Shown: positions 18,369 to 28,891, counted from the stretch's first letter. The stretch is DNA of 64,000 bases from Gordonia sp. KTR9 (GCF_000143885.2 NC_018581.1:2790001-2854000), one strand, 5' to 3'. Translations and numbers: made by a program. Notes: a model not told the origin generated them from the letters alone.

Positions 18369-19088
18369 TCAGTAATCAACCAGCGCCCCTTGCTGGTAGA
18401 GAATCTCCAATTGGCGAACGAGGCCACCAGCAACTTCAGGGTCGCGACTGAGTAGTCCGCATTCAAGATTCAGCCTAGCAGCCGAGTCCGAGAAGTTTGC
18501 GCTCGTGACCAGCGCTGAAGTGCTGTCAACAACAACGAGCTTCGCGTGTTGCAGCGGTGTCCACGAGCCCGTCGGCTCGGGCGCGTATGCCCACAGTCGA
18601 GCGCCTGCGAGTGCCTTCGGTACGGCCCCGCCGTTCCTCTCCTGCATGCTCCGGTCGAGGACGATCGTGACCGAGACTCCGCGATCGATCGCGTTCGTCA
18701 GTGCTTCTACGTACTCGGCTCTCCTCGATGCGGAGTATGTAGCGGCGTAGACCGATCGTTCTGCTCGGTTGATCATGTCCGCGACCGCGAGAGTCGTTCT
18801 CCCCTCCACACCTGGAACATTCGGCGTTGTCCAGACAGGCTCAGGGCAAGTGGTGCGAGGGACAGCCGCGATGCCGTCCAGTACAGCTGCGGCAGGGTCA
18901 GCTCCTCGCACCGTCGCAATCAACTCCGAGAGCAGAGTTTTGACCTCGGTGCGGTGGAGGGGAAACGCCCTCTGCGCGGCTAAGTGGGGGAGCTTGCGTT
19001 GCCGTAGGGCTGCGGCGATGGCGCTCGCCTCATCGCGTCCCAGTATCGCGCCCAGCCGAGCAGCGGCAGACATATTATCGGGCTCCAT
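18369..19088 (-). CDS. drmC: DISARM protein DrmC, PLD-family nuclease
   Basis: The 239-aa protein has a single intact HKD motif, QHAKLVVVDSTSALVTSANF near residue 180, with HxK, the Asp four residues later, and the TSANFSD element. The size and single PLD domain match DrmC, one of the three core DISARM proteins with DrmA and DrmB. The ATG at 19088 lies inside the end of drmB (14-bp overlap). Published work on DISARM found DrmC the least essential core component; its exact reaction is not settled. It is probably a DNA nuclease or DNA-binding protein acting after the DrmAB complex. Confidence 0.92.
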   Translation of the reverse strand: MEPDNMSAAARLGAILGRDEASAIAAALRQRKLPHLAAQRAFPLHRTEVKTLLSELIATVRGADPAAAVLDGIAAVPRTTCPEPVWTTPNVPGVEGRTTLAVADMINRAERSVYAATYSASRRAEYVEALTNAIDRGVSVTIVLDRSMQERNGGAVPKALAGARLWAYAPEPTGSWTPLQHAKLVVVDSTSALVTSANFSDSAARLNLECGLLSRDPEVAGGLVRQLEILYQQGALVDY

Positions 19089-21159
19089 GCATAGGGGCTA
19101 GCAAACCCGGTGTCGCAACGTTCTTGTCTACAAGCAGCCCAAGCAGCAGTCTTCGGTCGAGGAACCGGTTGGTCCGCTCGCAGCTCGTCTCGCTGATGAA
19201 GAGGCAGAAGTGGCAGGCCGCCCCGTGGAGGAAGTCCTCCTTGCCGCGCGGTCGACGATGGGAGCAGACCGGGTCGCTCGAACAGCGACCGCCACGGCGG
19301 ACGGCCTCATGTACCAACGCCTCCAGTCGTTCTGGCCGAGAAAGGTCGACGAGACCGCCGAGGGTTCCCTCGCTATCGGACGCCGTCGTGGTGATGAGCA
19401 GGCCCGCCGCGGCAGGCCGGTTGCCGTCCTCCCGCCAGGCGTAGATCCGCTCCGTCAAGCTCGCGGACCCGTATCCACTCGACATTGCTGCCTCCCGGAT
19501 AAGGAGGTGCGAGAGCGTGTGGACGGCCCAGTAGCGCGGCGCAGGGAACCGGGTGTCGGGATCAATGCTGCTGTCGGACGTTTTGCTGGTGCGGCGCCGA
19601 AAATTCAGCGCGTGCGCGTTGCGGAACGTCTCCCAGATCGGAAGATCGATCACTTTCTCCTCCCACTCCAGGACGGCTGTCTCGTCGAATTGCAGGAAGA
19701 AGCCCTCGCCACGATCCTCTGTCGCGGGCACCCAAGATGGCCTTCCCTTTTGGGCCAGCGGGGCGACGCGGCTCTTACTATCATCGATGCGGTCAAGAGC
19801 GTCGATGCGGGTGAAGCCCACGAAGGCATTTACCTTCTTGAGCTTCTCGATCGCGACGACCTCTTTGACGAGCGGCCGCAGCGTGTCCGGGACATCCCGT
19901 CGAAGAGCTCGGAAGTCTACCGCACCGCTGTGCTTTGTGTACTTAACCTCATCGGTGAGCACAACCCACTCCGGTTGGAGGATGTCGGTCGGGTCCGTGC
20001 TGGCCGCTTTTGAGGAGCTAGAAGACTTTCCGGCTTTCAGCATTTGCAGGGCGTCCCAGAGAGCGTCGTCTGTGGTCTTTTCGAAGACATCGGTCTGGGC
20101 GATGGTGGTGACCAACATGCGGAAAGCCGTGAGCGAGTCCCTGCTCGTGGCTGTGGCGATGATGTTGGGGGGGAGGCCCTCCAGGTGCGGAAGCAGGTCC
20201 TCCGAAGTTGCGGACTCTTCGCGAGGCAATGCCAGGAGCCCGACCGTGGATGCGAACCACTGGTTCGCGGCACCGAGCATCATCAGCTTGCCCGGCTGGT
20301 CGCACTTGTAGAAGGCGTCCAAGTGAGGATGCCGGCCGCGGCACCGGGGCAGTTTCTCCGCTGCCTTGGGGCCGGTCGCCTCGAGCATGCCGCGTCGCGC
20401 GTCACACGAGAGGCAGACAATCTGTACATCCGGACCGATGTTGCTCTTCCATTCCCGCATACGAAGCGATGGGATCGGAGCATTCGGGCACGACTGTCCG
20501 CGGTGAACCCACGCGGCATAAGGAAACTCGTCGAGATGCCCGTTGACACAGGCGATCAGGTATCGGGCAGGCACCGCTGCCTGTTCCTTGCCCTTCCGTC
20601 CCGTGGTACCCCTGGAACCGGAATCCCACCCTTTGCAGTTCTTGTGCACAAATTGCGCCTGATCCGGCCGGTACCTCAGTACATTCTTGAACTCGAATAC
20701 CTGGTGGTTTACGGGCGCCAACTGGTTACAGCCGGTGCAGCGCAGCCACTGGGGGAACACTCGTGCCGGGATTCCGAGGTCGATGGCGTCATCGCCGGCC
20801 CCGCCGGGCAACTCCGGTGCCCACGGAGCCTTTCGAAGTTGGTCGACCTGGTTGCCCAGATAAGCTCGGACGAGCTCGAGCAGTCGCGGCTCGATGATGA
20901 CGTCCGCCCCGCCGGCGCGTCGGTCGTAGTAGCGCTGCCAGCTGTCGAGGCCGCTGGGCATGACGGAGAGGCGCGGCAGGTCGACGGTTGCACCGACACC
21001 GGATGTGTAGAGCAGCGCGGACGGCCGGAGTGATCCGACCTTGCTGCGGTTCTTCGTGATTTTCGCCTCGACGTCGGCGATCGGATTGAGCTCCGTCGCA
21101 CCGACACTGACCGGTTGAAGCTCGCCGCCGTCGAGTTCAGCGGGCGTGGTCGCGGTCAT
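19075..21159 (-). CDS. drmB: DISARM protein DrmB (DUF1998)
   Basis: ATG 21159 overlaps the drmA stop as ATGA and gives 694 aa; a longer frame to 21414 merely shadows drmA. The N-terminal half has cysteine clusters likely to bind zinc: CTGCNQL, HKNCKGW and CLSCDARRG. The C-terminal DUF1998 domain contains SGYGSASLTERIYAW, LLITTTASDSEGTLGGLVDL and the final cysteines CSHRRPRGKEDFLHGAACHF. DrmB forms the DrmAB complex with the helicase DrmA and acts on incoming DNA. Position between drmA and drmC and the 14-bp overlap with drmC match known DISARM operons. Confidence 0.95.
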   Translation of the reverse strand: MTATTPAELDGGELQPVSVGATELNPIADVEAKITKNRSKVGSLRPSALLYTSGVGATVDLPRLSVMPSGLDSWQRYYDRRAGGADVIIEPRLLELVRAYLGNQVDQLRKAPWAPELPGGAGDDAIDLGIPARVFPQWLRCTGCNQLAPVNHQVFEFKNVLRYRPDQAQFVHKNCKGWDSGSRGTTGRKGKEQAAVPARYLIACVNGHLDEFPYAAWVHRGQSCPNAPIPSLRMREWKSNIGPDVQIVCLSCDARRGMLEATGPKAAEKLPRCRGRHPHLDAFYKCDQPGKLMMLGAANQWFASTVGLLALPREESATSEDLLPHLEGLPPNIIATATSRDSLTAFRMLVTTIAQTDVFEKTTDDALWDALQMLKAGKSSSSSKAASTDPTDILQPEWVVLTDEVKYTKHSGAVDFRALRRDVPDTLRPLVKEVVAIEKLKKVNAFVGFTRIDALDRIDDSKSRVAPLAQKGRPSWVPATEDRGEGFFLQFDETAVLEWEEKVIDLPIWETFRNAHALNFRRRTSKTSDSSIDPDTRFPAPRYWAVHTLSHLLIREAAMSSGYGSASLTERIYAWREDGNRPAAAGLLITTTASDSEGTLGGLVDLSRPERLEALVHEAVRRGGRCSSDPVCSHRRPRGKEDFLHGAACHFCLFISETSCERTNRFLDRRLLLGLLVDKNVATPGLLAPMHGAR

Positions 21160-24100
21160 TCGCTGCCTTCCTCGGGGAACTGCCATGACGGGGCGCCGGT
21201 CTGCTCTCTGAAGGCGAGGTTGTCGCGGCCAGGACTCACCAGCAGGTTGAACTCGGGTTGCACCTCGCGCATGGAGTTGGCAACTACGAAGATCCGGTCT
21301 GCGGGTGACGGGACAGTAGTTTCCGGGCTGATGAGAAGTGGCCACTCGATGTGGTCCGTCCGCCTGCGTTCGTAAACGAGCGCACCGGAGTTCTCCTGCG
21401 CCTTCGCATGCCACCGGTCAATTCGCTGGAGCAGTTTCTGCCGCATGCGCTCGACCGTCTGCGAGTCGGGTGCCGCGGGCATTGCGCGGGCGACGATCCG
21501 GTCGACCAGGGCATGAGCCATCGGCAGCTTGCTCAGGATCTCTCGGGCGCCAGGTTCGGGAGACAGCGAGTCCGACCCGCGTTCGTCGGTGACGCGGATA
21601 GCGCTGACGAGCATGCCGGTGAGGCCGCGTTCCATCGCGGTGTCCGAGTAGGGCGTGACGCTGAGCGCCTCGACCTGTGCGTAGAAAGTCTCATGGTAGT
21701 GGCGAAAGGACTCGAAGTGCGACATGTCCCGGGGGCGGGACCAGTTCGCCAGCGACACAACCAACCCGGGCTTGCGCGCGTCGCGCCCGACGCGGGACGA
21801 AGCCTGGATGTACTCGGCCGTGTTCTTCGGTTGACCGACCACGAGCATCAGACCAAGTCGGGGAACGTCGACACCGACCTGCAACATCGACGTGGCAAGT
21901 ACGACGTCGTAGGGACGAGGAACCGGCTTGGGTGGTTGCTTCTTCCCGTTGTGGGCGTCGGCGAGAGCCTTGCCGTACGCCGACTTCCCGCGGGTGCTCC
22001 AGCGCGGCTGAGCCTGCCCACCCGCAGCTGGGGTCCAGGTCGACGTGAACGGTAGGGCAAGCCGGTCAAGGGTGCGGGCGATCTCCTCGGACGAGATGCG
22101 CGCCGTTAGTTCGCCGATCTCGAGCCGTGCCCAGTCGGTGGTCCTGCGCGGGAACGGTTCGGTGTTGCCGGCGACACGGGTGGTCACGTCATCGTCGAGG
22201 TAGCGCCTCATGCCGGCGAGCTCGCGGGTGGCGGAGAAGTAGCCGACGGTCGTCATGTACGGATCCGCCGCGTCGCCGTGCTCGTCGAGGAGCTTCTGCC
22301 CGGCAAGAAGAAGAACTTCCGACATACGAATCTCAGCGAGGGTCAATCGGATTCCGTGGGCGCAGACGCCGATGTATTTGCGGCCCGGGTCGCCGTCCGA
22401 GAGTCGCTTCTCACGTGAGAAGAAGGTGTCGCGAACGTCGAGGACCTGCGGCGGGAACACAGCCACACCGCGTCCATAGAGGGCGGTCACCTGGTTCAGC
22501 GCGTTGCGGACTGTTGCGGTGGAGGCAACGACCAGTGGTCGTACTGTCGTTCCGTTCTGGTCGTATGACGAGAGCACGTCGACGGCGTTCTCGAACACGC
22601 CGACCGCGGTCCCGAGTGCGCCGGTTATGAGGTGCAGCTCATCCTGGATGATCAGATCTGGTGGCCGCAGGCGCGGCACCGTCGCGATCTGGACGGCAGG
22701 GTAGGCTACCCCACCTTCGTCCTTCTTGTTGTGAGAGTTGCCTTTGCAGTTACCCCGGGAATCGGGGTGCCGATAGCCGTGGCGTGGACAGCGGGCGGAG
22801 ACGTAGCCGAAGAGACTGGCGGCCTCGCCTTCGCGCGCAAGCCGTGCGAACTTGTCGACGGTCGCGAGCAGGAAGGTGGGTGGGTTGCGGTACAGCTCAT
22901 CGTCGACGGTGGTGATCGGCAGGGCGCCGGAGCCGCCGTCGATCGAGAACGGGCAGATGCCCTTGCGGTCGCCGCAGTGAACTTCGATGCGCTCGGTGGC
23001 GCCCACAGTCTGGAGATCCCGTTTGGGGTCGATGACCGACCCGCACCACGGGCAGCGCTGGAGCTGCAACACTGTCAAACCGTGGGTCTTGCCAGTGTCC
23101 TCGCGAGCTGTCCTGATCTGTTCCTTGGCATCGGTGTAGCGCTTAGGGCTGACCGCCGACCCGACCCAGAGCCCGATGCTGAACGGTCGATGTCCCCATT
23201 TCGCCGCGTCGGATTGGCGGATGAGTTCGGCAGCGCACACGAGTGCCGCGGCGCGTTGGAACTGCTGCGAGGTGAGAAGCCGCAACGTATAGCGCATGAG
23301 CACAGCGACGCCGTCACCGCCGTCGAGTGGTCCGTCGTCGGTGTCGATGACGCCCTGCAGGCGGCGGATCGCGAACGTGAAGGCGGCGAGACCGAGGTAT
23401 GCCTCGGTCTTTCCACCACCGGTCGGGAAGAAGAGAAGCTCGACGTTTGCTGCGGCGCCGCTGCGGGATTCGTTCGTCGGGTCCCTAAGTGTGGGGACTT
23501 GGAGGAGGATGAATGCCAGCTGGAATGGCCTCCAGGACGCCGCACTGTCGCCCTTCTCCTCCACTGCTGCGAGAGCACCCTCGATGGAGAGGTCGCTGCG
23601 TTCTGACCGAGCGGCGGCCACTTGCGACCGCATTCGCTGGTCCCGCATCGCTCGATTCATGAAACGGAACGCGTCAAGTGCGTCAGAGCTGGTCCTCAGC
23701 AGTCTTAATCCGTCTTCCAGACGCGTGACTACCAGTCCTGCCTCCGCAATGGCTTCATCGGCAGTGATCTTGAGGTGGGCGGGCAGCGTGGCGGCGAGCG
23801 TCTTCTGATCGTCGAGCCACGTTCGGTAGCCGTCGACGAGCGGCAGGAATGCCCCGTCGACCGCCTCCGGTGTGAGATCCATGAGCAGTCGCATCGAGGT
23901 CACCGCAGCCCCTGCTTCGCCCGCGACGGTCTGGGGTACTTCGGCTGTGGGGAGCCACGTGGTCTCCACCGAGGTCGCGCGGCGGGATTCGTCGTCGGCC
24001 TCGATCCAGGTGACCGATGCCGTCCGCCCGATCGCGAACTCGAGGCGGTGCCGGTAGTGCAGGTCGAGCCGACGCCGTTCGTCATCGGTTTCGGAGTAAT

Positions 24101-24839
24101 CCGCGTCGAGCACATCGCGCGACGGCAGGAAGACCGGCTCCCCACTGTTGGCTTCGACCCGAATCTTGGTCTGGAACAGCCAGTCTCCGGGCGGAGCGTC
24201 CATCCCGGTCACTCGGTCGTTGGACAGCGCCAGTTCGACGATCGTGCGATCACCGTTGGGGAACAGCTCGACCCGTAGTGTCACATCTGCGTCGAGAATG
24301 ATCGGTGCGAGGGTGGTGTGGGCGAGCTGACCGCGTACGTCGACTTCCGCTGTCTTGGTGACGGGGGAGCGTCGCGCCCACTGCACCTTGCGGCCGTCTT
24401 CGTTCTCTCGGCGAAACGTCTCGTACCGACCCCACGAGGCGGTGACGGTCAGTACGCCGCAGTCGCTGGGAACCTGGAACCGCAGGCCCATCGACGATGG
24501 GTGTGTGAGCGCACCTTTCGCGCCCTCGTCGCGATCTTCCCCGTCGTCGGAGGACGCCATGTCTTCGTCGGTTGGAACCGGGACTCCCGATTGACCGTTC
24601 GTGGTCGGGTCTAGGTCGCTCATCGCCTGTCCGGTCTCTGCCGGGTCCGCACCGACACTAGTCCCGGTGACGCCCCCAAGTGAGGGGTCGATTGTCACGG
24701 GGGCGAGCGCGCCGACCATGTAGGCCGCTCGAGGGGTGCCCTTGATCTCCTCGTCAGGACCGTTGCGCGGTCCGAGCAGTTCCTGCTCGACAAGGCTCAA
24801 GAGATCGGTCCGGACGGAGGTGGATGCGCTGACGGTCAT
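21156..24839 (-). CDS. drmA: DISARM helicase DrmA
   Basis: The protein has 1227 aa, the usual DrmA size. Walker A FFPTGGGKTEAYLGL lies near residue 470 and Walker B IIQDELHLITG near 735. C-terminal helicase elements include TSMLQVGVDVPRLGLML and QASSRVGRDARKPGL near 1010-1050. Between the two lobes are cysteines (CPWCGSVIDPKRD, CPRHGYRHPDSRG) likely to bind zinc. DrmA with DrmB senses unmethylated or 5'-overhang DNA and is the core of DISARM. The start codon overlaps the drmMI stop (ATGA, 24836-24839), and its own stop overlaps drmB in the same way, so expression is coupled. Confidence 0.95.
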   Translation of the reverse strand: MTVSASTSVRTDLLSLVEQELLGPRNGPDEEIKGTPRAAYMVGALAPVTIDPSLGGVTGTSVGADPAETGQAMSDLDPTTNGQSGVPVPTDEDMASSDDGEDRDEGAKGALTHPSSMGLRFQVPSDCGVLTVTASWGRYETFRRENEDGRKVQWARRSPVTKTAEVDVRGQLAHTTLAPIILDADVTLRVELFPNGDRTIVELALSNDRVTGMDAPPGDWLFQTKIRVEANSGEPVFLPSRDVLDADYSETDDERRRLDLHYRHRLEFAIGRTASVTWIEADDESRRATSVETTWLPTAEVPQTVAGEAGAAVTSMRLLMDLTPEAVDGAFLPLVDGYRTWLDDQKTLAATLPAHLKITADEAIAEAGLVVTRLEDGLRLLRTSSDALDAFRFMNRAMRDQRMRSQVAAARSERSDLSIEGALAAVEEKGDSAASWRPFQLAFILLQVPTLRDPTNESRSGAAANVELLFFPTGGGKTEAYLGLAAFTFAIRRLQGVIDTDDGPLDGGDGVAVLMRYTLRLLTSQQFQRAAALVCAAELIRQSDAAKWGHRPFSIGLWVGSAVSPKRYTDAKEQIRTAREDTGKTHGLTVLQLQRCPWCGSVIDPKRDLQTVGATERIEVHCGDRKGICPFSIDGGSGALPITTVDDELYRNPPTFLLATVDKFARLAREGEAASLFGYVSARCPRHGYRHPDSRGNCKGNSHNKKDEGGVAYPAVQIATVPRLRPPDLIIQDELHLITGALGTAVGVFENAVDVLSSYDQNGTTVRPLVVASTATVRNALNQVTALYGRGVAVFPPQVLDVRDTFFSREKRLSDGDPGRKYIGVCAHGIRLTLAEIRMSEVLLLAGQKLLDEHGDAADPYMTTVGYFSATRELAGMRRYLDDDVTTRVAGNTEPFPRRTTDWARLEIGELTARISSEEIARTLDRLALPFTSTWTPAAGGQAQPRWSTRGKSAYGKALADAHNGKKQPPKPVPRPYDVVLATSMLQVGVDVPRLGLMLVVGQPKNTAEYIQASSRVGRDARKPGLVVSLANWSRPRDMSHFESFRHYHETFYAQVEALSVTPYSDTAMERGLTGMLVSAIRVTDERGSDSLSPEPGAREILSKLPMAHALVDRIVARAMPAAPDSQTVERMRQKLLQRIDRWHAKAQENSGALVYERRRTDHIEWPLLISPETTVPSPADRIFVVANSMREVQPEFNLLVSPGRDNLAFREQTGAPSWQFPEEGSE

Positions 24840-27800
24840 GAAAACAGTGTGTCCTCTCGGTTCGCGACAATCTGCTCCGGCACGACCTGCCCTTCGGCGC
24901 GGGCTCGCTCGTGATTTAACTCAACGAGACGATCGAGAATCTCCACCCGTGCGGTCGGGGACATTGTCCAGCGCTCCATCTGACGATAGGTATGGAATCC
25001 ATGATCCAACTCAATATCCCACCCATACGCCTTCGTTACTGCGCGATCCACACTCACGTGTGCCGCGCGCAGACGCTCGATCTCTGCGTCACTGTCGATG
25101 CGATAGTCGTTGACCAGGTTGTATAGTCCGGTGATTCCGATTTGTCTACGAGTCATAATATCTGACCGAACACTGTTGAGCGCTCGTCCAACGACTTCGA
25201 GCTCGCCGATTGAACCGGGAAATGGAAAGGTCTCGAACACATCGGACGGGGTGTATCGGATTGTTGCGCCGAGTGTTGACGAGTACGTCATGACCCATAC
25301 CTGATGCACCGCCGAACTAAGCAAGGCAAAAAGGCTTCGCGACGCGGTAGGAAACACCACGCAAGAGTCGGCGATAACTTGTTTGGCCGAAGCCAAGACT
25401 GGCAAAAAGACCTTGCTGACGCGTGGAATAACCACCGCTTCATCTACTTGTTCGAGAGCCTTGTATAGCGCGGGGCGTTTGTCTGCATACTGCCACCAGC
25501 GTTGCGGAAGAGGTTTGCGCAACACAAACGAACCATCTTCTTTCTTGCGCTGACGCTCGGCACGGACTTCCTGTTCCACTATCTTGAATACGCCGAACTC
25601 GCGTGCTTGCTCGATTGGCCAATCATGAAAATTGATCACCCAACGAGACGCTGACCTATCAGGGCGGGTTACTAAGTCGTCGGCACCCAAGTAGAGCTGA
25701 ACGACCCTTTCGTCCGCATCTCCGCTTTTCAGTGTTTGTCGGGCATCTGCGTCCGACAAGATGAACCCCTTGCCTAGAATGTAGGTGCCAACGTAAGCCT
25801 GATCGCGGTTTGCAGCGAGCCTCAGGGGAGCACCTCCAACGCGACGGATTGGTTCGAGGACGCTTGAGATGCCGGTGACAGACTGTCCATCCAGCCACCG
25901 CGACACGTCTGACCCGACTCGCTGGTTCGTTGCCCAAATGGCGGCAAAACTCAGGGCGGCGGAGATGGACGGCCACGGCGCACTTCGGATTGCGCGGGTA
26001 AGCGTGAACTCGCGGTCAGTCAAGACATCCAGTCCCGCTTCGCGCGTGTCGCCCTGCGCGATTGTGTTGGTGCATATCAAGCCAAACGACCCACCTTGGC
26101 GAAGGACGATCGCAACCCTTCGGAGGAAGTGCGCGGCCAGATCGGCGCCACCCGGCGCCCCCGGGCTAACCACGTTCACCAACCAGTCTCGAACATTCGC
26201 CCCCACTGCGCCCGCAAGCTTCTTGCCTCCGAGGAACGGTGGATTACCGACAACGGCATCGAATCCACCGTGCTCGACGAGTACGTCAGGGGCCTCAATT
26301 GCCCAGTGAAGGGGCTTCCATCGCTCGTAATCGGTGTCCACGGAAGGCGTCAGACCGTTCTCGATGCGGTCGAGTAGATTGTCGGAACTCCCGTGGGACC
26401 CGTCGGCGGGAAACGACTCCCCAACCTGCCACGAGAGGGTCTTGAACGCGCCATCGAGTTGGCGCCCCGGCTTGCCTCCCAACGGAAGGCCCGCGGCGAT
26501 CACACCATCTGCGATCATCCGCAGGTCTTCGGTCGCTCGATGGACTTGCTCAAGGAGACGTAGCTTCGCCCGCGCCGACCGCATCGGATCGTGATCCTCA
26601 ACAGGGCTGGCAAGTTCATAGCGCAACTTCGCAGCGGCGGCGATCTTGGCATCGACGTCGACGAGCAACGATTGGTGCATTCGCGCCGGCTCGGGTGAGA
26701 TATGCAGGTAGCGCAGCTGGTCGAGGCTAGTTAGGCCGAGCAGTGAGTTTCCGCAAAAGATTTTGTCGTCGACGAATGAAAACGGCTTGGTTTTGTCCAT
26801 CGATACCAACCAGAGCGAGAGCTTGCACATCTCTACGGCCATCGAGTTGATATCGGCGCCGTAGAGGCAGCGAGCAATCACCTCGCGTAATGCGCGGCGC
26901 TTAACCTGGCTAGCGTCCGCGAGGTCAACTTCGCCGAGCATGTCCTCACGAGTCCATGCTTCGATTACGCGCTCGGCGAGATACCGCGCTGCCGCAACAA
27001 GAAAGGCACCGGAGCCTGCAGCGATATCCGCGACTTTAAGGTCCAGGATTTCGGCTGCGGGCTTGAGTTTCCATTCCTTGTCGTCGTTTGTCTGGAGGGG
27101 GCCAGGCCGATACACCAGAGGCTGGAGTGTATACAGCACAACTTCTTCTGCGAGTGATCGCGGCGTGTAGTGGGCGCCGGCATTCTTGCGCGAGGGTGTC
27201 TCCACGACTACGAGGCCGCCAATCGGGAAGACAAGGGGGATGTTCCGGAGATCGCGTCGGATCAGATTGCCCAACCCGACGAGGGTTTCAAGGAGGTCGG
27301 CGTCGCCACCGGCAACCGGCGTCAGAAGCCGGACCAACTCCGCTCGTTCGTCAGGGGTGGGCTCCTTCGCGATCAGTTTGGTGAGTGCCGCTGCTGACTT
27401 AGTTGTTGCTGCCGGCTGGTTTCCCTTCGTCCACGCCATCAGGGCCGTAGCGACCTTCTTCGGGTCTCCGCCGTACTCGTCCCACAGCTCATTGAGCGTG
27501 CCGAGCGGGATCTCCGGCTCTTCGCCGTCTTTGCCGACGAGACCAAGGATGATGTCGTCGGTGACAGTCGCGCAGGAGTAGCCGAGTAGGCCTTCGTAGA
27601 TGTATCCAATTTGCTCGACGTCGACCTCTTGGAAGGAAATTCGGCGGCGCTCTCCTCCCGTCACGACCGTCTGCACCGAATCGAGTGCGTGCATCATGAC
27701 GCGGTCGGACACCTTCAGGCGCAAACCGTGGTCGCCCACAGCGTGCAGCCACAGGAATCGATCGGGATCAAGCAGCGAGCCACCGTAAGCGGGCATCCGC

Positions 27801-28891
27801 ATTTCGTCGTAGTTGACGCCACCGTGAAGCGCCTTGCTCACGGCGAGAAGTCGATGCCAGGCGTCGTAGGTCTCGTCTAGCTGCTCCTCGCCGCCAGCTG
27901 CCTGTGCCTGAAGGCCGGCGAGGAGGTCCTTGATTGCGTACGACTCCCAGTAGAGCTGCTCGGTGGGCAACATGTCGCGTTCCTCGGCGAAGAGGAGGAA
28001 CACGATCCGCATCATGACGGTGACAGCCGCTTGATATACGTCGTCGGGCTTCTCGGTGAGTGGATCCGGATCACCACCCTTGGCGGCCTTCAGCCGGGCC
28101 TCGGAGAACGCCTGCACCAGAAGTTCGACGGACCTGCGTACCTGCGTGCCGAGGGCTTCGGTGATCGCCTCGGCTTCGAGCTCGCTCCGCTCGAACAGCT
28201 TGGTGAGGCGCTGCTCGGTGTCGAGAGTGCAGAATCGACGCTGGTTGATGAGGGTGAAGAACGCGTCCCGGAGGAGGGGCTCCTCGGCCCAGGTTAGCGC
28301 GTTGAACATGCCTGAGCCGGTGGGCTTTTCGTCCCTGGCGGACACCAGCGCCCACCATTGGCCGTCGGTGACGATTCCAACCTCGACATTGGCCTTGCGG
28401 AGCAGCATTGCCAGCCGGTCGACTTCTGTTGCCGGCCAGCCGTCGAGGCCCGTTTCACGCAAGCCGCCGGGTGTTGGTTCGCAGATGAGCAGCAGCGCCG
28501 CGGCTTGTCCGTCGCGGCCCTCGAGACCGGCGGTCGCAGTGACGGTGACCTGTTCTCCCGGTGATTGGACGCTGACGTCGACATCCGTTCGTAGTTCGTC
28601 CCATTCGGCGAGCTGGTCGAGGACGGTGTAGATCCACGCGTGGTTCACCTCGGCGTAGGCGGACTTGGACTCTGGGGTACGCGGCTCGGCGGCGAACTTG
28701 TCGAGAGCACGCTGCCACCGCGTGAACGCCTGCTTGTAGGTGAGAAGTCGATCATCGGCGTCGCCGAGACGGTCGACGCCGTCCTTCCAGATGTCCTTCA
28801 GGACGGGCAGCGCGAGGAACGGTCCCTCGATGTCGACCTGGCTGAGCCAGTCGGAGTGGAAGTCCTGCTTCCGTGAGCTCGTCTTCTTCAT
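24836..28891 (-). CDS. drmMI: DISARM class 1 adenine methyltransferase DrmMI (Eco57I-like)
   Basis: The protein has 1351 aa. Motif I of N6-adenine methyltransferases reads VADIAAGSGAFLVAAARYL near residue 630, and the catalytic motif IV reads VVGNPPFLGGKKLAG near 880. A long N-terminal region with LLFAEERDMLP precedes it, as in Eco57I/PglX-type enzymes. In DISARM this enzyme marks host DNA as self. The C-terminal third (about 24950-26100), where target recognition should lie, has visibly lower GC and more AT-rich codons than the catalytic region, suggesting exchange of the recognition domain. It overlaps drmD upstream and drmA downstream by 4 bp each. Confidence 0.93.
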   Translation of the reverse strand: MKKTSSRKQDFHSDWLSQVDIEGPFLALPVLKDIWKDGVDRLGDADDRLLTYKQAFTRWQRALDKFAAEPRTPESKSAYAEVNHAWIYTVLDQLAEWDELRTDVDVSVQSPGEQVTVTATAGLEGRDGQAAALLLICEPTPGGLRETGLDGWPATEVDRLAMLLRKANVEVGIVTDGQWWALVSARDEKPTGSGMFNALTWAEEPLLRDAFFTLINQRRFCTLDTEQRLTKLFERSELEAEAITEALGTQVRRSVELLVQAFSEARLKAAKGGDPDPLTEKPDDVYQAAVTVMMRIVFLLFAEERDMLPTEQLYWESYAIKDLLAGLQAQAAGGEEQLDETYDAWHRLLAVSKALHGGVNYDEMRMPAYGGSLLDPDRFLWLHAVGDHGLRLKVSDRVMMHALDSVQTVVTGGERRRISFQEVDVEQIGYIYEGLLGYSCATVTDDIILGLVGKDGEEPEIPLGTLNELWDEYGGDPKKVATALMAWTKGNQPAATTKSAAALTKLIAKEPTPDERAELVRLLTPVAGGDADLLETLVGLGNLIRRDLRNIPLVFPIGGLVVVETPSRKNAGAHYTPRSLAEEVVLYTLQPLVYRPGPLQTNDDKEWKLKPAAEILDLKVADIAAGSGAFLVAAARYLAERVIEAWTREDMLGEVDLADASQVKRRALREVIARCLYGADINSMAVEMCKLSLWLVSMDKTKPFSFVDDKIFCGNSLLGLTSLDQLRYLHISPEPARMHQSLLVDVDAKIAAAAKLRYELASPVEDHDPMRSARAKLRLLEQVHRATEDLRMIADGVIAAGLPLGGKPGRQLDGAFKTLSWQVGESFPADGSHGSSDNLLDRIENGLTPSVDTDYERWKPLHWAIEAPDVLVEHGGFDAVVGNPPFLGGKKLAGAVGANVRDWLVNVVSPGAPGGADLAAHFLRRVAIVLRQGGSFGLICTNTIAQGDTREAGLDVLTDREFTLTRAIRSAPWPSISAALSFAAIWATNQRVGSDVSRWLDGQSVTGISSVLEPIRRVGGAPLRLAANRDQAYVGTYILGKGFILSDADARQTLKSGDADERVVQLYLGADDLVTRPDRSASRWVINFHDWPIEQAREFGVFKIVEQEVRAERQRKKEDGSFVLRKPLPQRWWQYADKRPALYKALEQVDEAVVIPRVSKVFLPVLASAKQVIADSCVVFPTASRSLFALLSSAVHQVWVMTYSSTLGATIRYTPSDVFETFPFPGSIGELEVVGRALNSVRSDIMTRRQIGITGLYNLVNDYRIDSDAEIERLRAAHVSVDRAVTKAYGWDIELDHGFHTYRQMERWTMSPTARVEILDRLVELNHERARAEGQVVPEQIVANREDTLFS

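Noticed and set aside
22632..23606. 324-codon plus-strand frame inside drmA
   Set aside because: DrmA's helicase motifs and coupled overlaps define the real gene on the other strand.
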